This document shows, in pieces, positions 24,740-37,067 of a DNA stretch of 64,000 nucleotides (positions are counted from its first letter, which is position 1; every line of letters starts with the position of its first letter). Location of the stretch: contig OY856411.1 in assembly GCA_963693085.1 (NCBI GenBank), positions 1,348,116,550 to 1,348,180,549 of the forward strand, written 5' to 3'. The translations under genes and the position numbers were made by a program. This DNA is from Alisma plantago-aquatica (Eukaryota > Streptophyta > Magnoliopsida > Alismatales > Alismataceae). The notes under the pieces were generated by a model. That model had not been told where the DNA came from. It saw only the letters and a list, made by a program, of their open reading frames with translations, and did no database searches.

Positions 24740-26346
24740 TGTCATAGAACCACTATTAACTCAATCCTAATCCCCATATCTAGACAAGGGTAAAGTGATT
24801 GGAGCATCCATCCCCGAGTGGCCGAAGGAATGACACATAGTCTTATGTAGAACAAAAACAACATTCCATTAATTTGAATCATAAGTTATTACATGGGGCC
24901 CCATAGGGAAACAAAGAAGAAACTTAATAGGAAGGAAACTAAATAAGACAACTAGATAACTTCTACAACCTGGTTTGAAAAATTATTATCCCATGTTTGT
25001 AGGTTCTTTTGGTGTAGATTCTAATCTTATAATTGATTCCATCAAATTAAGAGCATGAGTAGAGTCTTCATTGTTTTCCTAAATCAAAATATAATGACTC
25101 AAAGTCAATGTAAAAGCATTGATTAAGCAATTGAGCATATATGTATATTTCAAAATAAATAACCATTTGAAATGTTTATAAGAAACAATAGTAATAGAGA
25201 AGAAAAAGATTTTAAGTGCTCCATAACTAAAGTTTCCAAATCAGTTTGTAATGTACTATGATCAAAGGTCAATCACGTTGCATACATGAAGGTGGGTAGT
25301 AAGATCAACAAGATGCCACTTAACCCTAAGGGAAGGTATAAAGTTCCGTAACCCAAAGGAAAAAAAAAATCAAGACTTGAACCCTATGAATGATAAGGGA
25401 AATGCATAAATGATCTATAGAAAGAAATGAAGGGAGTACCTTACAAATCTAGTTATGGAATGAAAGAAAAATAAACAATCTCTATATAGCAAATCAAAAC
25501 ACCATTATGTAGGGAACGTGGTAGCTCATGAAAGTAAATAGTCAAGTGTTTTAGTCATAAGTACATAATCATACCTACATCACATCAAAAAATGTCAAAA
25601 GGATATAGTAAACATACCTTCCAAAGATGATTTCAAACCAGAAGTTCCAACACAGATTAGATCAGGGGATGGGGTCATGTCCTAGTTGAGGATTGAGTAA
25701 ATAATGATCATGATTTGATGTTCAATATGGACTATATTTTTGTCTAATTATGATAACATATGCATGTGATATGATCAAGATGGATCTTGGAGAGAGATAA
25801 GATACCTTAAGAGAGAGATAGGGCGATGGGGCACAATACAACAATAGTAATGGTTGTGTGCCACAACCTTAGACTGGGAAAACCACAACAGGGATAGAGA
25901 GCTAAGTGAAGGTATGGTTGGCTTCATGGAGGTGATCCAAAGCCAAAGATGGTCTATTTTTAGATTTAGATCTAGTGTTTGAGGTTTATTTGGAGTAGAA
26001 TCCTTTATGGAGGCATCCGTGCAAGGTGGGTGTAAAAGCTTCACGAAAGGGGGTTTCTCATGTCAAAAAAGTAAGAAAAAAGGTGTAGAGATTCAAGAGG
26101 GAGAGATCGGATCAGAATTTTCCTCAAATAGGCTTGACTAGGGCGCGATCCAGGTACCCCTACTCGGGAAGCATGACAACCTTAGCTGCCAAAGGTAGGG
26201 GATGACCCTTGGTTAGATCCCCTTCCCAAGCTGATTGGGCGTGCGTCCCATTAAGGGCTAAATCAACACAATCAAAGAAAATCAAGGGGAAAATAGGTGT
26301 AAAACAAGACGTGTTTTGGATATTTTGCAGAGGGAGACAGGAACAA
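24740..26346 (-). repeat. 5-prime LTR of the gypsy element
   Basis: The right part (25598-26346) aligns with 9216-10370. The left part (24740-25597) ends next to the PBS. Similarity with the partner stops at about 26346, before the partner's inner 270 bases, so the right end is truncated or diverged. The region contains AT-rich sequence and a GA-rich purine stretch near 25780-25830. Confidence 0.7.
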
Positions 26347-26384
26347 AGGTATAATTATGTGTGTGTAGACATACACAAGACAAC

Positions 26385-26740
26385 ATTATACTACAAAAAC
26401 CAAATTATCAGCAAAAACACATCACACCCACAAGGCTTAGATAAAGACCACGGTACAAGAACTATAGACACAACATGCATCCATGAAAGGATTCATCTAT
26501 CAATGAAGTCACTCAACTTGGGATACATGCTCGGTAGTTGATGACTCAACTATACACATAGATACACACATACACATTGAAGAGAGCATAATATTAGAAA
26601 AACCATACTATTTGCAAAAACACATCATGCCCACAAGGCAAACCCAAAGACCCTAATACATGAATTTCAAACACAATAGCAATTTGGGTAAGGATTCTCC
26701 CAAGAATGAAGTCATTGGACTTGAAATACATGATGGATAT
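26385..26740 (+). repeat. Imperfect direct duplication, unit about 200 bp
   Basis: Bases from about 26390 to 26535 are repeated at about 26595 to 26738. Shared blocks include GCAAAAACACATCA, CCCACAAGGC, GAATGAAGTCA and ATACATG in the same order. The two copies are diverged and have small indels. Confidence 0.7.
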
Positions 26741-28900
26741 CTGAAAAACTCAAATTTGGGACTTAAAATGTTGTACATTGGTTGATTACCCAATGTCTAA
26801 GTGAGTAGAGCATAAGAGTTAGAAAATATCTTTTCATCCACTTTATTCCAATTCGAGTAGGTACTATTCAAGGTAAACTTTAAGCAATCAACAATTACCA
26901 TATAACTTGGTAGGAGATACATATAGAATATGATATGATGGAGTATCAATAAAAGTCATAAATAATGTAATTGGTTTTCTTCCTTTATTGATTTGCCCTG
27001 AATGTACTTGACTTGTACCTAGTCAAGTAGATGTCATGAAAATGTGCATGTGTGCATGACTCACCATCCATGTCTTAGGGTTTATCCAGACATCCTAAGA
27101 CAACTCCGATAAGTCCATGTTCTTCATATGGCTAGGTATAAGCCTATAACATCTTCACCTTTCATTCCCACCTTGGTACAAGACTGGGGTGCAAAACACA
27201 ATTTATCATATAAACATCATATTACATTTCTCAATAGCTATCACAATTGTCATCATTCCTATAAAATATATTATATTGAGGTATCTATCCCCTAATCCTC
27301 ACATTTCATCACAAAATAATGAGTTGGGATTTTTCTACCATTTCTATGAAACTTTCCCACAACCATTTGCATATTCGACCTCAAGGTCTAATATGCTCCA
27401 AGTCTTCTTCATGTGGATTTTATCCAATTGAAGACATAACCATTTTTCTCTATCTCAATATGAACATTGAGGAAGGATCATAATGTTCATGGCAGATAAC
27501 TAGATGAATTAGAGTTTCTCTACATTATGACATAGATTACTCATGTTAAGGTTCTCAATCATATGATTATACTTGTATTCATGTGAATGCCATAAAACTA
27601 AATTAGGGTCCTTACATTACATCATCACAAAGAAGCAAATATAAAGTATAGAACAATACAATTTATCAAATTAGGATTTCACAATAATTACATGTACCAT
27701 ATCTTTCCTTAAACAACATAAGTGTCATCACATCTCACCACAACCTTCTTGAAAAGGCTAGAAGAATGGATTTTTAGCCTTTTTCACAAAGCTCTAAAGC
27801 TTAGGACCTATCACACATGGTTGGAAAATTACAAGTTTAGCCTTTTTAAATAATTCTGGGACACAACATTCATTAGTCATGGTTGGAATCCTTCAGATTC
27901 AACCTTTTCTCATACATTCAAGGTTGGACCATCACATGCATGTAAGAACATTATATATTAGCACGACTCTAGGGATATTCATACATTTTCAAAACAAAAG
28001 GGATCTTAGATGAATAATCTACATATCTAATTCCACATGGAAGACCATCAAATCTAGATTACATTATAGATTTAGACAAATTCTAACATATACATGCAAG
28101 AAAAACAAAACAAGTGATGAATCTAACAATTTCCATGTATTTTAATCGTAAAATAAACATAATAACACATTAGAAATATGATTCTTAACTTCCAGGGTAA
28201 ACTTTTGCCTTTCAAGTATCAAATATGGTTTTTAGAATGATTAGAAAGCCTATGAAACCAAATAGTATGTGAAAAGTTCAACATCTATAGCTAGTAACCT
28301 TGAATCAATAAGAAAATATGGATATCTATAGCTTCAACAAATCCACAAGAGATTTCCATCAATATCCTGGTTTGGGGTAAATTTATCTAAACACCCTTAT
28401 AATCCTTAAGAAACAAGACCAGGTGTATAAAGGAGCAGAAGACGGCTTAGAACTTTGTTATGAAATTATCAAGGACAATCTAAATGACAAGAAATAAACA
28501 TATATGAAGATGAAAACTTCAAAAAGTCAAAATAACCAAAGATACTTGATGTAGTTGAAGAATAAAATGCTTTTGTGTAATAATCCTCAAGGAAAGACCA
28601 AGATTTACCTTCAAACATGTCCATTTTTCTAAAAATTTCCTAATTTGCTCCCTAAAATGAGATAATGAAGTAATTTAGTGTGGAATAACCAACAGAGAGA
28701 GGAGTCCAATTTATATAACCATTTGGTATAAATATCAATTTGGACAATTTCACACCAACTCATGCGAGTTCATAGGCTAATGGGCTTCAATCAGTCAATG
28801 AAATCATGTCAACTATTCCATAGGTTATCTAGGCCTACACACTTAGTTAATTTCTTAGGACAAAGGCTCCACCATCAATAAAACATAAAAATAAGAAAAT
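26741..28900. other. No gene recognised
   Basis: AT-rich sequence without readable domains. A diverged short repeat lies at 27745-27925. I could not find LTR ends here, although the 3-prime end of the minus-strand element at 28900-33560 would be expected in this interval. Confidence 0.45.
27745..27925. repeat. Diverged tandem repeats
   Basis: TTTTTAGCCTTTTTCACA, AGTTTAGCCTTTTTAAAT and ATTCAACCTTTTCTCATA recur with ACATGGTTGGAAAA, TCATGGTTGGAATC and AAGGTTGGACCA. The spacing is about 75 bases, giving three decayed units. Confidence 0.5.
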
Positions 28901-30400
28901 TAGATTCGTAAGAACATATTAGATAATAACACTCATATGATTGACATGAACTCAGCAGAGTTGATGCCCCTGTAAACTATGCATGAGTTGGTGAATTGTG
29001 GCCAACCTTACACAAAATGAACATGAGGTGATGAACTCTGACCAAGTTAACAACAACTCAAGCCTAGTTGGTAAACTTTGGCTAAGTTTGCACCAATTTT
29101 AATTGAGTTCACTTAACTCTACGTGAGTTCGCTAAACTCTACCCCGTTTTAGGCTTGACTATCCCAACTATCCTAGTATAAAATCCATTTTTAGCATTCA
29201 TGTCCTGGTTTTGATTCTCTAGACATAAATTCTCATGTATACGCACTATGTTTACACAATCTTGATTAAAAATAAATTTAGCAGTGCATGCCAAAAATTA
29301 TTATCTTTACTTAATTTAAAGTAATGCATTAACTTATCTTAGGTTAAATGTACATTCAAGGCATGCATAGAGTCAACCATCACCCTAATCTAGCACATTA
29401 ATCTATATTAGGCATGATCCATAAAGCATATCCAAATAGGGAGAGTATCAATTATCAAATAATTCTTAATAGAGTCACAATATCGAAGATCAAGATCTTA
29501 ATAGGGCAACCATATTCCAAGATTTTGCAAGATCAAGGTTGTGAGAGGGAAAACATATTTCAAGATTTCTAAATATCGTGGTCATAATCATGTTCCCTTC
29601 CTTTCATGGTCAAGGTAAGGACACATTTTAGAAATTGAGGAGTCAAATTGAGAACTCAAAAGTTTGAGCATAATAGGGAAACATTGAGATTTAGCTCTAT
29701 CATATTATTCAAATTGAATCTACAAGAAGGAATGATAGTCAATAGGGGATTTTCCTCTTGTAGAAAAGTCTTCACATCATGATCTAGGGTTCCAAAGACA
29801 TGGTCATTTTGTGGCATGATCATTGTACATATCGAATACTGGAAAAGTTTGCTTAACTATGTTTGAGGTTTGATCAACAATAGGGCACCATGGATTCAAT
29901 CAAATAGGGACCTCATGAAAATGAGGTATAATGTACAAATCCTCCTTATCTCTTCATATCAAGATCATCATCATTTTACCTCAAACATAGAAAGAATGTG
30001 GTCTAGATTTAGTAAATTTGAGTTAACATGATATGAGAGGTCATACACGAGTGATTAAATCCAAGAGTACTTTCATCAGTCATAATTGAGTTTTCAATTT
30101 AGGGTCAGATCATGGAATCATGATTATATTACTTCAAATCTTACCAATTCATTCAAATTTTAGTTTATTCCATACATAAGCTACCCATAATTAAGAATTC
30201 ATGTGATTGATAGTTTTGAGTACAAGAATCACATGAGGAGATGAGAAGCTAACTAATCATTTAATGGGTGGCTTAGGGTTGTCCTTAAAGAGGAGATGAA
30301 ATTCTAGAAGGCTCTCTAAGCTTTAAGTAGAGGATTTTAGTACTCCCTGGGTTCTTAAGATGTGCTATGCCTTAAACATATATAAAGACCTATGTGTTTA
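28901..30400 (-). mobile_element. Interior of a non-autonomous Ty3-like element
   Basis: Bases 29840-30010 are an inverted copy of 41430-41590, the interior of the plus-strand element at 39029. Both carry GAGGTCCCTATTTGATTG, CCCTATTGTTGA and TATGTTTGAGGTAAA in order. Both copies lie 500-570 bases inside their primer-binding sites. No gag or pol domain is readable, so both belong to one family of elements with a non-coding interior. The left boundary at 28901 is arbitrary. Confidence 0.6.
28920..29145 (-). repeat. Cluster of GAGTT/AACTC words
   Basis: The phrases GAGTTGGTGAA, GATGAACTCTG, GTTGGTAAACTTTGGC, GAGTTCACTTAACTC and GAGTTCGCTAAACTC follow one another in about 220 bases. This is a degenerate array resembling the motif clusters near 655-935 and 38880-39020. 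Confidence 0.5.
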
Positions 30401-30413
30401 TCTCTGATACCAT
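30401..30413 (-). promoter_or_regulatory. Primer-binding site
   Basis: The minus strand reads ATGGTATCAGAGA next to the LTR end TTCCATGACA. It is initiator-Met tRNA-complementary except for the last base. Confidence 0.75.
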
Positions 30414-30414
30414 T

Positions 30415-33400
30415 TGTCATGGAATTGTTTGTTACCTTCGGTCCACATTCCTAATGGCTATATAGAAAAAGGTGAGTGAACTTGGGCATTTTCCTGTAGA
30501 ATGGCACAAATATTTCACACATGCAATATATATGTAAAAGTAGTAACAACAAGAGACAACAATATACTAAACATGGAGATAAAATATATGTACCCATTTC
30601 TAGATTCAAGTATACCCATTTGTATTACATTTATGAGCTTAGAGTCTTGAGTGCAACAAATCTTCATTTGGGAACTACAAATGTGATAAACAAAACATAT
30701 TAATGCTAAAGCATTAAGTAAGATATGAAAACATGTAAGCATAGTTTAAGATTAGTATAAAAGATTCTTGTCTAGAAACATCATACTAAGCAAGAAGTAG
30801 AAAAAATGTGTGAAACACATAACGACATTCTTTTATACAAAGTGTGTTTTAAGTGTATTTCTGTTATACTCAACAACATATTATGGCTATTGACCAACTT
30901 CCCATTGGAAGGGTCCGCAAGGGTACTCAATATTAGCTAACCCTTTTATTGACATGGTATAACTTATCTTGACATCCCAAGTAAGATGCCCAACCTTCTT
31001 TCCTTACCCCGTTAATACATGTAGTTACACAAGGTTTGTATAATGGACAAGTTCAATTATGTTCGAGGTTTGTTCAACATATTTCAAGAAAAATAAACGT
31101 ACTAGTCATAGGGAATAAGTATCTCAAACAAATAATTTCTCTAGCCAAGCATTCATACGAGCATACATACAAACAAGTCAATATCATAGTTGGGTTAAGA
31201 TATTAAGCGTACCTTGATTAGAGCAAAAGATTAACCGTTGATTTAGAAAACCATAACTAGCAACTTGACTAGATCTTGCTACTTGGGTCATCATAGAGAT
31301 CCTGAGATTACAAATAAGTATAATTGGATTAACATCAGCAAGATTAGGTTTATAATCATAATCATGGTGGTTGGATGTATCATCTAAGTCTGAGCATCAT
31401 ATCTTTCATCATTGATTTCAATATCACAACTAGGTCATGCATGTCATTGTCAAGTTACATCATACATCATGGATTCATCTAGAGCTTAGGGTGACACATC
31501 ACAACTGATATCAAGGATATATTCTTGGATTTTCAAGATATTAAATAGAGAAATCATACTATTTGAGTAAGATTAGTCAATATAAGCATCAACATTGTCA
31601 TACTAGTCATTTTGAGTCATTATCATGCAAGATTGTCATCATTAGAGTATAGATGGGGTCTACTAGAGTTAGGTGTTTCAAACATCATTAAGCTACTAAT
31701 TTGATATCATTGTATAACATGATCAATAGAGAAATATTTACATAGGATTATAGACTTGGTTATCAACGTTCATACTAGATCACATTTCAACTCAAGAATA
31801 GGGAATTTAATCATCTTAGGGCACATGCATAATCCACAATGTATTTATGTGCACAAATCATGATAAGTTATTGGATATAATAGTTCACATGATCATTTAG
31901 ACAAAGAAAACCCATATATGATCTAGGGTTGAGTTTGAACACCAATGTATCCACATCAAGCATATTTGAGGTTCAAAGTACATCATTCGATAAAAAAGGA
32001 GTACAAGTATGAAAAAATCCAAATCTTAGAATAGCATGCACCAAAAACTAAAAATTTAGATCAAACATAAGGTTTTAGGGTACAAAGGATCAATGTTAGG
32101 CATTAAAGAAGTATCATTTAGCAAAGAAGTCCATTTAAGGTCATTTAAGCCGCATTAGATCATCATAGGGTACAAAGATTGATCAATATGCATAAAGATG
32201 TATACGTATTGATATTAAGATTTCATCATGTCTTGGGGCATAAAAGATCAAGCTCATGCATTAAAATAAGAAAATTATCTCAAAAATACTTCAAAAACAT
32301 GCATTGTAGGATATTAGAAGAAGAGAAAGAAGATTCAGGTTCTGGAACCATTTTTATTGAATATGACATGTTTATCTGATCAAAATTATATATTGGAAGT
32401 CCTATTTTGGAACTAGCAGCATGGAGTTATGATTTTTTGAAGCTTTACCTTGAAAACAATGGATAAGAACCATAGGATTTTGTTCCAAGGTCAAGGAGGG
32501 TTGCAAGGGCGAGTATTCTCCCTTAGATCTGGGCTTGTGGGACTTATGAGTAGCAAACCTCGGTCTGCTACTCTTGGGCATTGGGCCCAAGCCTACACGA
32601 CTGACCACCGCCATTGGACACCCACATGGCATTTGTCTTGAATGTGTGGCCACCTTTCATTGCCCTCCAATGTTGGTGGGAGAAAGCCATGTGCCCGAAT
32701 GAGAAGTCTCATCTACCCACTGCAATGGTAGTGCTGACTCACTTGGGGTTGGGTAAGGAGGGTATCTAAGTCATGGGAGATGACCATCAAGGATGCCTGG
32801 ATCCTAGAGATCTAGGTGGAGGGTTTATCCCATGGCAAGGCACCAATATGGTGCCACAACACCTTGTCAGAGAAGGTGGCCACCGGGACAAAAAGTAGGA
32901 AGAGGAGCAAGTAAAGGAGGGCTAGGGTTCGCGAGAGATGTGAAAAAGAGGGGGGAATGAGAGTGGGAAGCGAGAATAAAACAATGGAAGCGCCGATTTG
33001 GTAGAAAGAGATGAGGACGAGGGTTATTGAGTGGATCAAGGTGGGGGTTAGGTGGTGGCAGCACCACACCTTCCGAGAATAGTATGGAGGTTGTAGATGA
33101 TTTGTCAACCATTGGATTGGAGCAGTATTCATGAGACAAGATCCATGGGCCATGATTCATCAAAAGTTAAGGGGAAGATCATTTATGTGTACAAATGATG
33201 AGAGGGGGTTCCCACCTCATCTAGGCCACACCCTACATTGGTCCCAAATAGGCTCAAATCAAGATAAATCAATGTTAAAAGAAAAGCTTAAAATAGCAAA
33301 GTTCAAAAGGCCAAAGCCTGTGATTTATAACTTTGATTGAGGTGATTTTTGCATCGTTGGATTCGTAATTGAAGTCTATAGAACATGACACACATTTAAT

Positions 33401-33560
33401 AGCAAGAAGAGTTCATTGCTACAGTTTAATTTTGATTGTAAGTTGTAGATATATAATAAGCATGCCACAGTTCAAAACCCAAATGAAGGTCATATATAAG
33501 TACAAAGTTATGGTTAATAAAAATCTATTCATCACTTGAGCATAAAGTGACTTAAAGGCA
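30415..33560 (-). repeat. Ty3-type LTR, minus orientation, about 3.1 kb
   Basis: It ends TTCCATGACA next to the PBS. The 30415-31215 part is an inverted match to 8400-9215. A GC-richer part at 32450-33130 holds several long overlapping frames but no domain. The stretch at about 33300-33420, on the minus strand, has phrases such as AATCCAACGATGCAAAAATC that are typical of gypsy LTRs. The outer boundary near 33560 is approximate, because LINE sequence begins at about 33620. Confidence 0.6.
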
Positions 33561-33639
33561 TCAAGGAGAGGGTGAGGGGGTTGTTGAGTATAATAGAGTA
33601 TCTAACAAGTCAAAATGTCCATAAATTTAATGGCAGAGA

Positions 33640-34930
33640 AAATCGAGGTTTTCACATGAAATCTCTTGGAACTTATTAAGAATATTCTTCACTTCTTTAT
33701 CATTCTCCATATCAGCTTTTGTAAATAAAAGAAGGTCATAAATGAAGATAATGTGTGAGACATCCACCTTTTCAGAAATATGAATAGGATCCTTAAGACC
33801 CTCCTAAATAGAAGCTTTAATCAAGGAGGAGTGACCATGCATAGAAAAACATTAGTAAAGGAGCTAAGTGGTCTCCCTGTCTAAATCCATTTAAGGCAAC
33901 AATAGGGGATGAGGGAATCTCATTCACCAAGATTTGAAAATAAGTTCACTGAAAACATCTTCAATCCATCCAATCCAGCACATAGGAAAACCCATTTCCT
34001 TCATGATAAATATAATATAATCACATATGATAGAATCATAAGCCTTGGACAAGTAAAGATTTATACACATTCTTTTAGGCTAAGAGCTAAGCACTTCATT
34101 TGCTAATAGAACCGCCTCAGAAATAGATCTACCTTTGATGAAACTAGCTTGATTTAAGTCAATTAAATCACTTGTAATGACTTTGTAGATAATATTACAA
34201 AGGGATATGAGTTTGAAGTCTTTAATGCAATCTGCTCTAGAAATTTTAAGAACAATCATAATGAAAGTTCTATGACATTATTTAAGGATTTTATCATTAT
34301 CAAAAAAGTTAAGCAAAACTTTAATAACATCAGAGCCAATATATCACATCACTCTTTGTAGAAAACAATATTGTACCCATCAGGACCATGATCCTTCTCA
34401 AGATTTATATTTTTGAATGCATGAATTACTTCTTCCTTCGTGACCCACTTCTTATGCATATCTTTTTTATCCTGGGAGAGGGGGGGTTTTCCATCTAATA
34501 TCCCATTTTACAAATAAGTTACTGACATAATTAAACATATTCTTATAATGCTCAACAAAGGAATCATTGATCTCTTTCTGATCATATAAAAATTGATTAT
34601 TAACATTGAGAAGTTGCATGTTTTTTCTTAATCTTATGGTCTTCAGAGGTATAAAAAAGACATATTTCTATCACTAATTTTAACCATTAAATTCTAAACT
34701 TTTTCTTAAGAAAAATCTCTTCATCTATAGATGATATTGCCTCATTTCTATCTTGATTGAGCTCCAGTTGTAGATCAGTGTTCATTGGGAATGCATCAAC
34801 TAAGGCTTGAATCCTAATAGCCTTTGCTTCAAGCTCTTTAGCTTTAGACATGAAATTACCAACATCATTTGTGTTCCAAACCCATAAAGCATTACTAAGG
34901 ATATTAATCTTATGATATATCATGTACATA
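33640..34930 (-). pseudogene. LINE ORF2 linker and reverse transcriptase remnant
   Basis: The frame at 34687-34929 has NALWVWNTNDVGNF and a helical Glu/Lys-rich stretch, matching the coiled linker between endonuclease and RT. At about 34340-34390 GPDGYNIVFYKE matches the PGPDGFN...FFK block of the RT start. Pieces at about 33900-34100 match the MGFP..WI..I region. At about 33740-33790 the reading SHIIFIYDLLLFTKAD corresponds to SHLLFADDTLIF, where the catalytic A-D-D has become Y-D-L. The RNase H-like tail and 3-prime end are missing. Confidence 0.7.
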
Positions 34931-35680
34931 GGAGCACCTTTGTAATAATGATCATTCCATATTTGTTAACAAATCCATAAAACTTTTCTGATTAACCCAA
35001 GAGTTTATAAAACGAAATGGATACTTGCACTTTTTCTGAATCTCAAGATGAAAAAAATGATGTGATGATCACCGAAAATAGTATTAACAACTTCCCCCCA
35101 TGCATAGGAATAAAGATTGAGTATAGAAAAAATTATGTCTATCTTCGAGAAAGTACTTACACTTTTGTTTCTTCTACTATCCCAAGTATAGAAAGGACCT
35201 TTAGTTACAATATCCAGAAGATTAGTATCAAGGAGGGCTTTGCTAAAATCTTCCATACTTCTAGCCTAAGGAGTATGCTTTCCCAACTTTCCTCTATTTA
35301 GCCTAACAGCATTAAAAATTTCCCAGCACACCCTAGGGTCCTTGAATAGAACTTTTTATGCAACATAGGTTTTTCTAGAGGGATCACATATCCTTATCGT
35401 TGTTTGCACCATGCATAGTAGAAACAAAGATATTATGAGCACCTTTGTTGATAGAGCAGTGGAGAATATACTGAGTGGTTGTAACGTTAAGAATATTAAT
35501 ACAAGAATCCTTCCACATAAGGAAAATGTGAGTATAGGAATAGAATTCACCATTAGAAATAAAACTTGCTACTCTCCAAATAACATCAACAATATAAGAG
35601 ACATTCCTTTTCTTTTACCCTTGATTAAAAAATAATGTAAACATCTGCTCTCACTCTTAGAATCTCATTCCTATTATGAG
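34900..35680 (-). pseudogene. LINE ORF2 endonuclease remnant
   Basis: The start reads SIVS, a stop in place of Trp, then NVRGAHNK, which matches the SWNVRGAG opening of the APE-type endonuclease of plant L1 elements. At 35005-35256 the later part has EDFSKALLDTNLLDI, GPFYTWDSRRN and FSKIDIIF, then FGDHHIIFF, matching the L.D....G..YTW and SKIDR blocks. The catalytic SDH near the end reads GDH. The domain would nick target DNA to prime reverse transcription. It is separated into several frames. Confidence 0.7.
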
Positions 35681-35688
35681 AGAGCTTA

Positions 35689-36570
35689 TTATGTGCCCCT
35701 CTCACGTTCTAGGATACAATTGAGAGATGATGATCCATTAGGAGGTCTGTTTGGGATTAATCCACCCATCAGGTGTACCAACTCCTCCTTGTGAAGATTT
35801 TCTAGGAGAGAAAATTTGTTTGTAGCAATCTGCCTAACTGTACCAATAGTTTTAACTTGCACTCTTGGTGGGGAATTTGAAATCATGTCTTGTACCTCCC
35901 ATGGAGGTGGGTCTGGGTTAGTACTATTTGAAACAACTAGTTGACTACTAGGCTCAACAATTGGACCAATATCAAACACCTAGTCCACAAAAATAGTTGA
36001 ATTCTCTTCCACTGGGATAGGGTTTTCCATAACAACATCAGTGAATATCTCTAGTTCTTCCTCTTGTCTCCCAAATACATACACCTTTTGAACCCACACC
36101 TTTTTCTTTCTCATCACACCTCCTTTAAGCTTTAGAACAACATCAGAGCATATGTTGAACCTATGCCCAAAGTTACCACAATGAATGCACCTACTTGGTT
36201 CCCATTTGTATTTAAACAAGATGGTGTCCAATTGATCACTGTCACTTTCAATATGCAACACCTTCAGAAAATGAAAATGTATAGGGATAAGTACTTGGAG
36301 TCTTGCATATTCTAACCTACTGAACTCCAATGTTAATTTGTCTGGACATATGGGGTTATCGAGGAAAGAACCTAAAAGATTGAACATTTTAGTATCCAAT
36401 AACTCTAGTGGTAAACCAAAGATTGTAATCTAGGTTGGGATCTCATCTAGTTTTAGTTTTTCCATGATTCCCCTCTTTTCCATATGTTCAATATCATAGG
36501 CTTCCCAACAACGAACCTTTTCCTCCTTCCAGAGCGTTTGTCATATCTTCATCATTCATGAATACAACTA
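35689..36570 (-). pseudogene. LINE ORF1 (nucleic-acid-binding protein) remnant
   Basis: The frame at 35980-36399 is the best-preserved part, 139 codons long. Residues 71-84 form CIHCGNFGHRFNIC, a C-x2-C-x4-H-x4-C zinc knuckle, preceded by YKWEPSR, which corresponds to the YEWKPPRC block of plant LINE ORF1. Upstream at about 36400-36500 the reading IFGLPLELLDTKMFNLLG matches the DUF4283-linked GLPL...W..L..IG region, with a stop just before it. Downstream the frame 35689-35979 is Pro/Ser-rich, as is usual for the tail. ORF1 proteins bind the element RNA. Stops make this copy inactive. Confidence 0.75.
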
Positions 36571-37067
36571 GGAAGAAGCATTTACCTCTTGATCTTACTT
36601 AAATTGAGCCTTTGATGTTCCAAATTTGTGCTAGACAAATCACAAATTTCTGCCAATGTATCTAAAGTCCAACAATGTAACTGGCCACAACACAACTCCT
36701 CATTCCTTTCTGTGATCACTTTGGGATAAATCAACTTTCCTTTAACCATCTCAATGTCCATTTTCTTTAGATCCGCATTCTTTGCTAGAATGTGTTTCTT
36801 TTAGATGTCCATCAAGGTTTTGACTTCTTTGGAAAATATTACTCTCGATGAGGATGGGAGCTTAGGATTCCTTTGTAGATCCACTCCTCTGTTAACCTTA
36901 TCTTCATTTGTTGCATCATAGGGTGGACACTCTGAGGATCGTCCAATGGTCATTGTTGATTCCCAGTCACCAAAGTCGCACCGCCAATCACTCCAAAAAA
37001 TAACCCCGCACCGCCAGTCATCACCATGATGTTTTTCTAGTGCATGTTTCTGATGATGATGCTTCAT

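Larger units (their letters stand above)
9216..26346 (-). mobile_element. Decayed Ty3/gypsy retrotransposon carrying a nested copia element
   Basis: This is a minus-strand element with LTR sequence at both ends (9216-10646 and 24740-26346), a PBS next to the right LTR and a PPT next to the left one. Read from high to low coordinates the order is gag, protease, RT, RNase H, integrase, which is the Ty3/gypsy order. The block 12193-21151 is a separate copia element between RNase H and integrase. Both LTRs and all coding regions are degenerate, so the element is dead. The left LTR lacks about 860 bases equivalent to 24740-25597, cut at 9215 by the neighbouring LTR. Confidence 0.8.
33600..37067 (-). 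mobile_element. L1-type LINE, degenerate and truncated in ORF2
   Basis: Read high to low, the segment gives an ORF1 with a CCHC knuckle, then an ORF2 with an endonuclease, a linker and the first half of the reverse transcriptase. Sequence similarity stops soon after the RT active-site region at about 33640. There is no poly(A) tail. Loss of the 3-prime half is not the usual outcome of LINE insertion, so a later deletion or insertion must have removed it. Confidence 0.75.

Noticed and set aside
32402..33163. Several 60-113 codon frames near 33 kb as genes
   Set aside because: They lie in the GC-rich part of a minus-strand LTR and overlap in several frames, with Pro/Ser/Leu-rich low-complexity translations.
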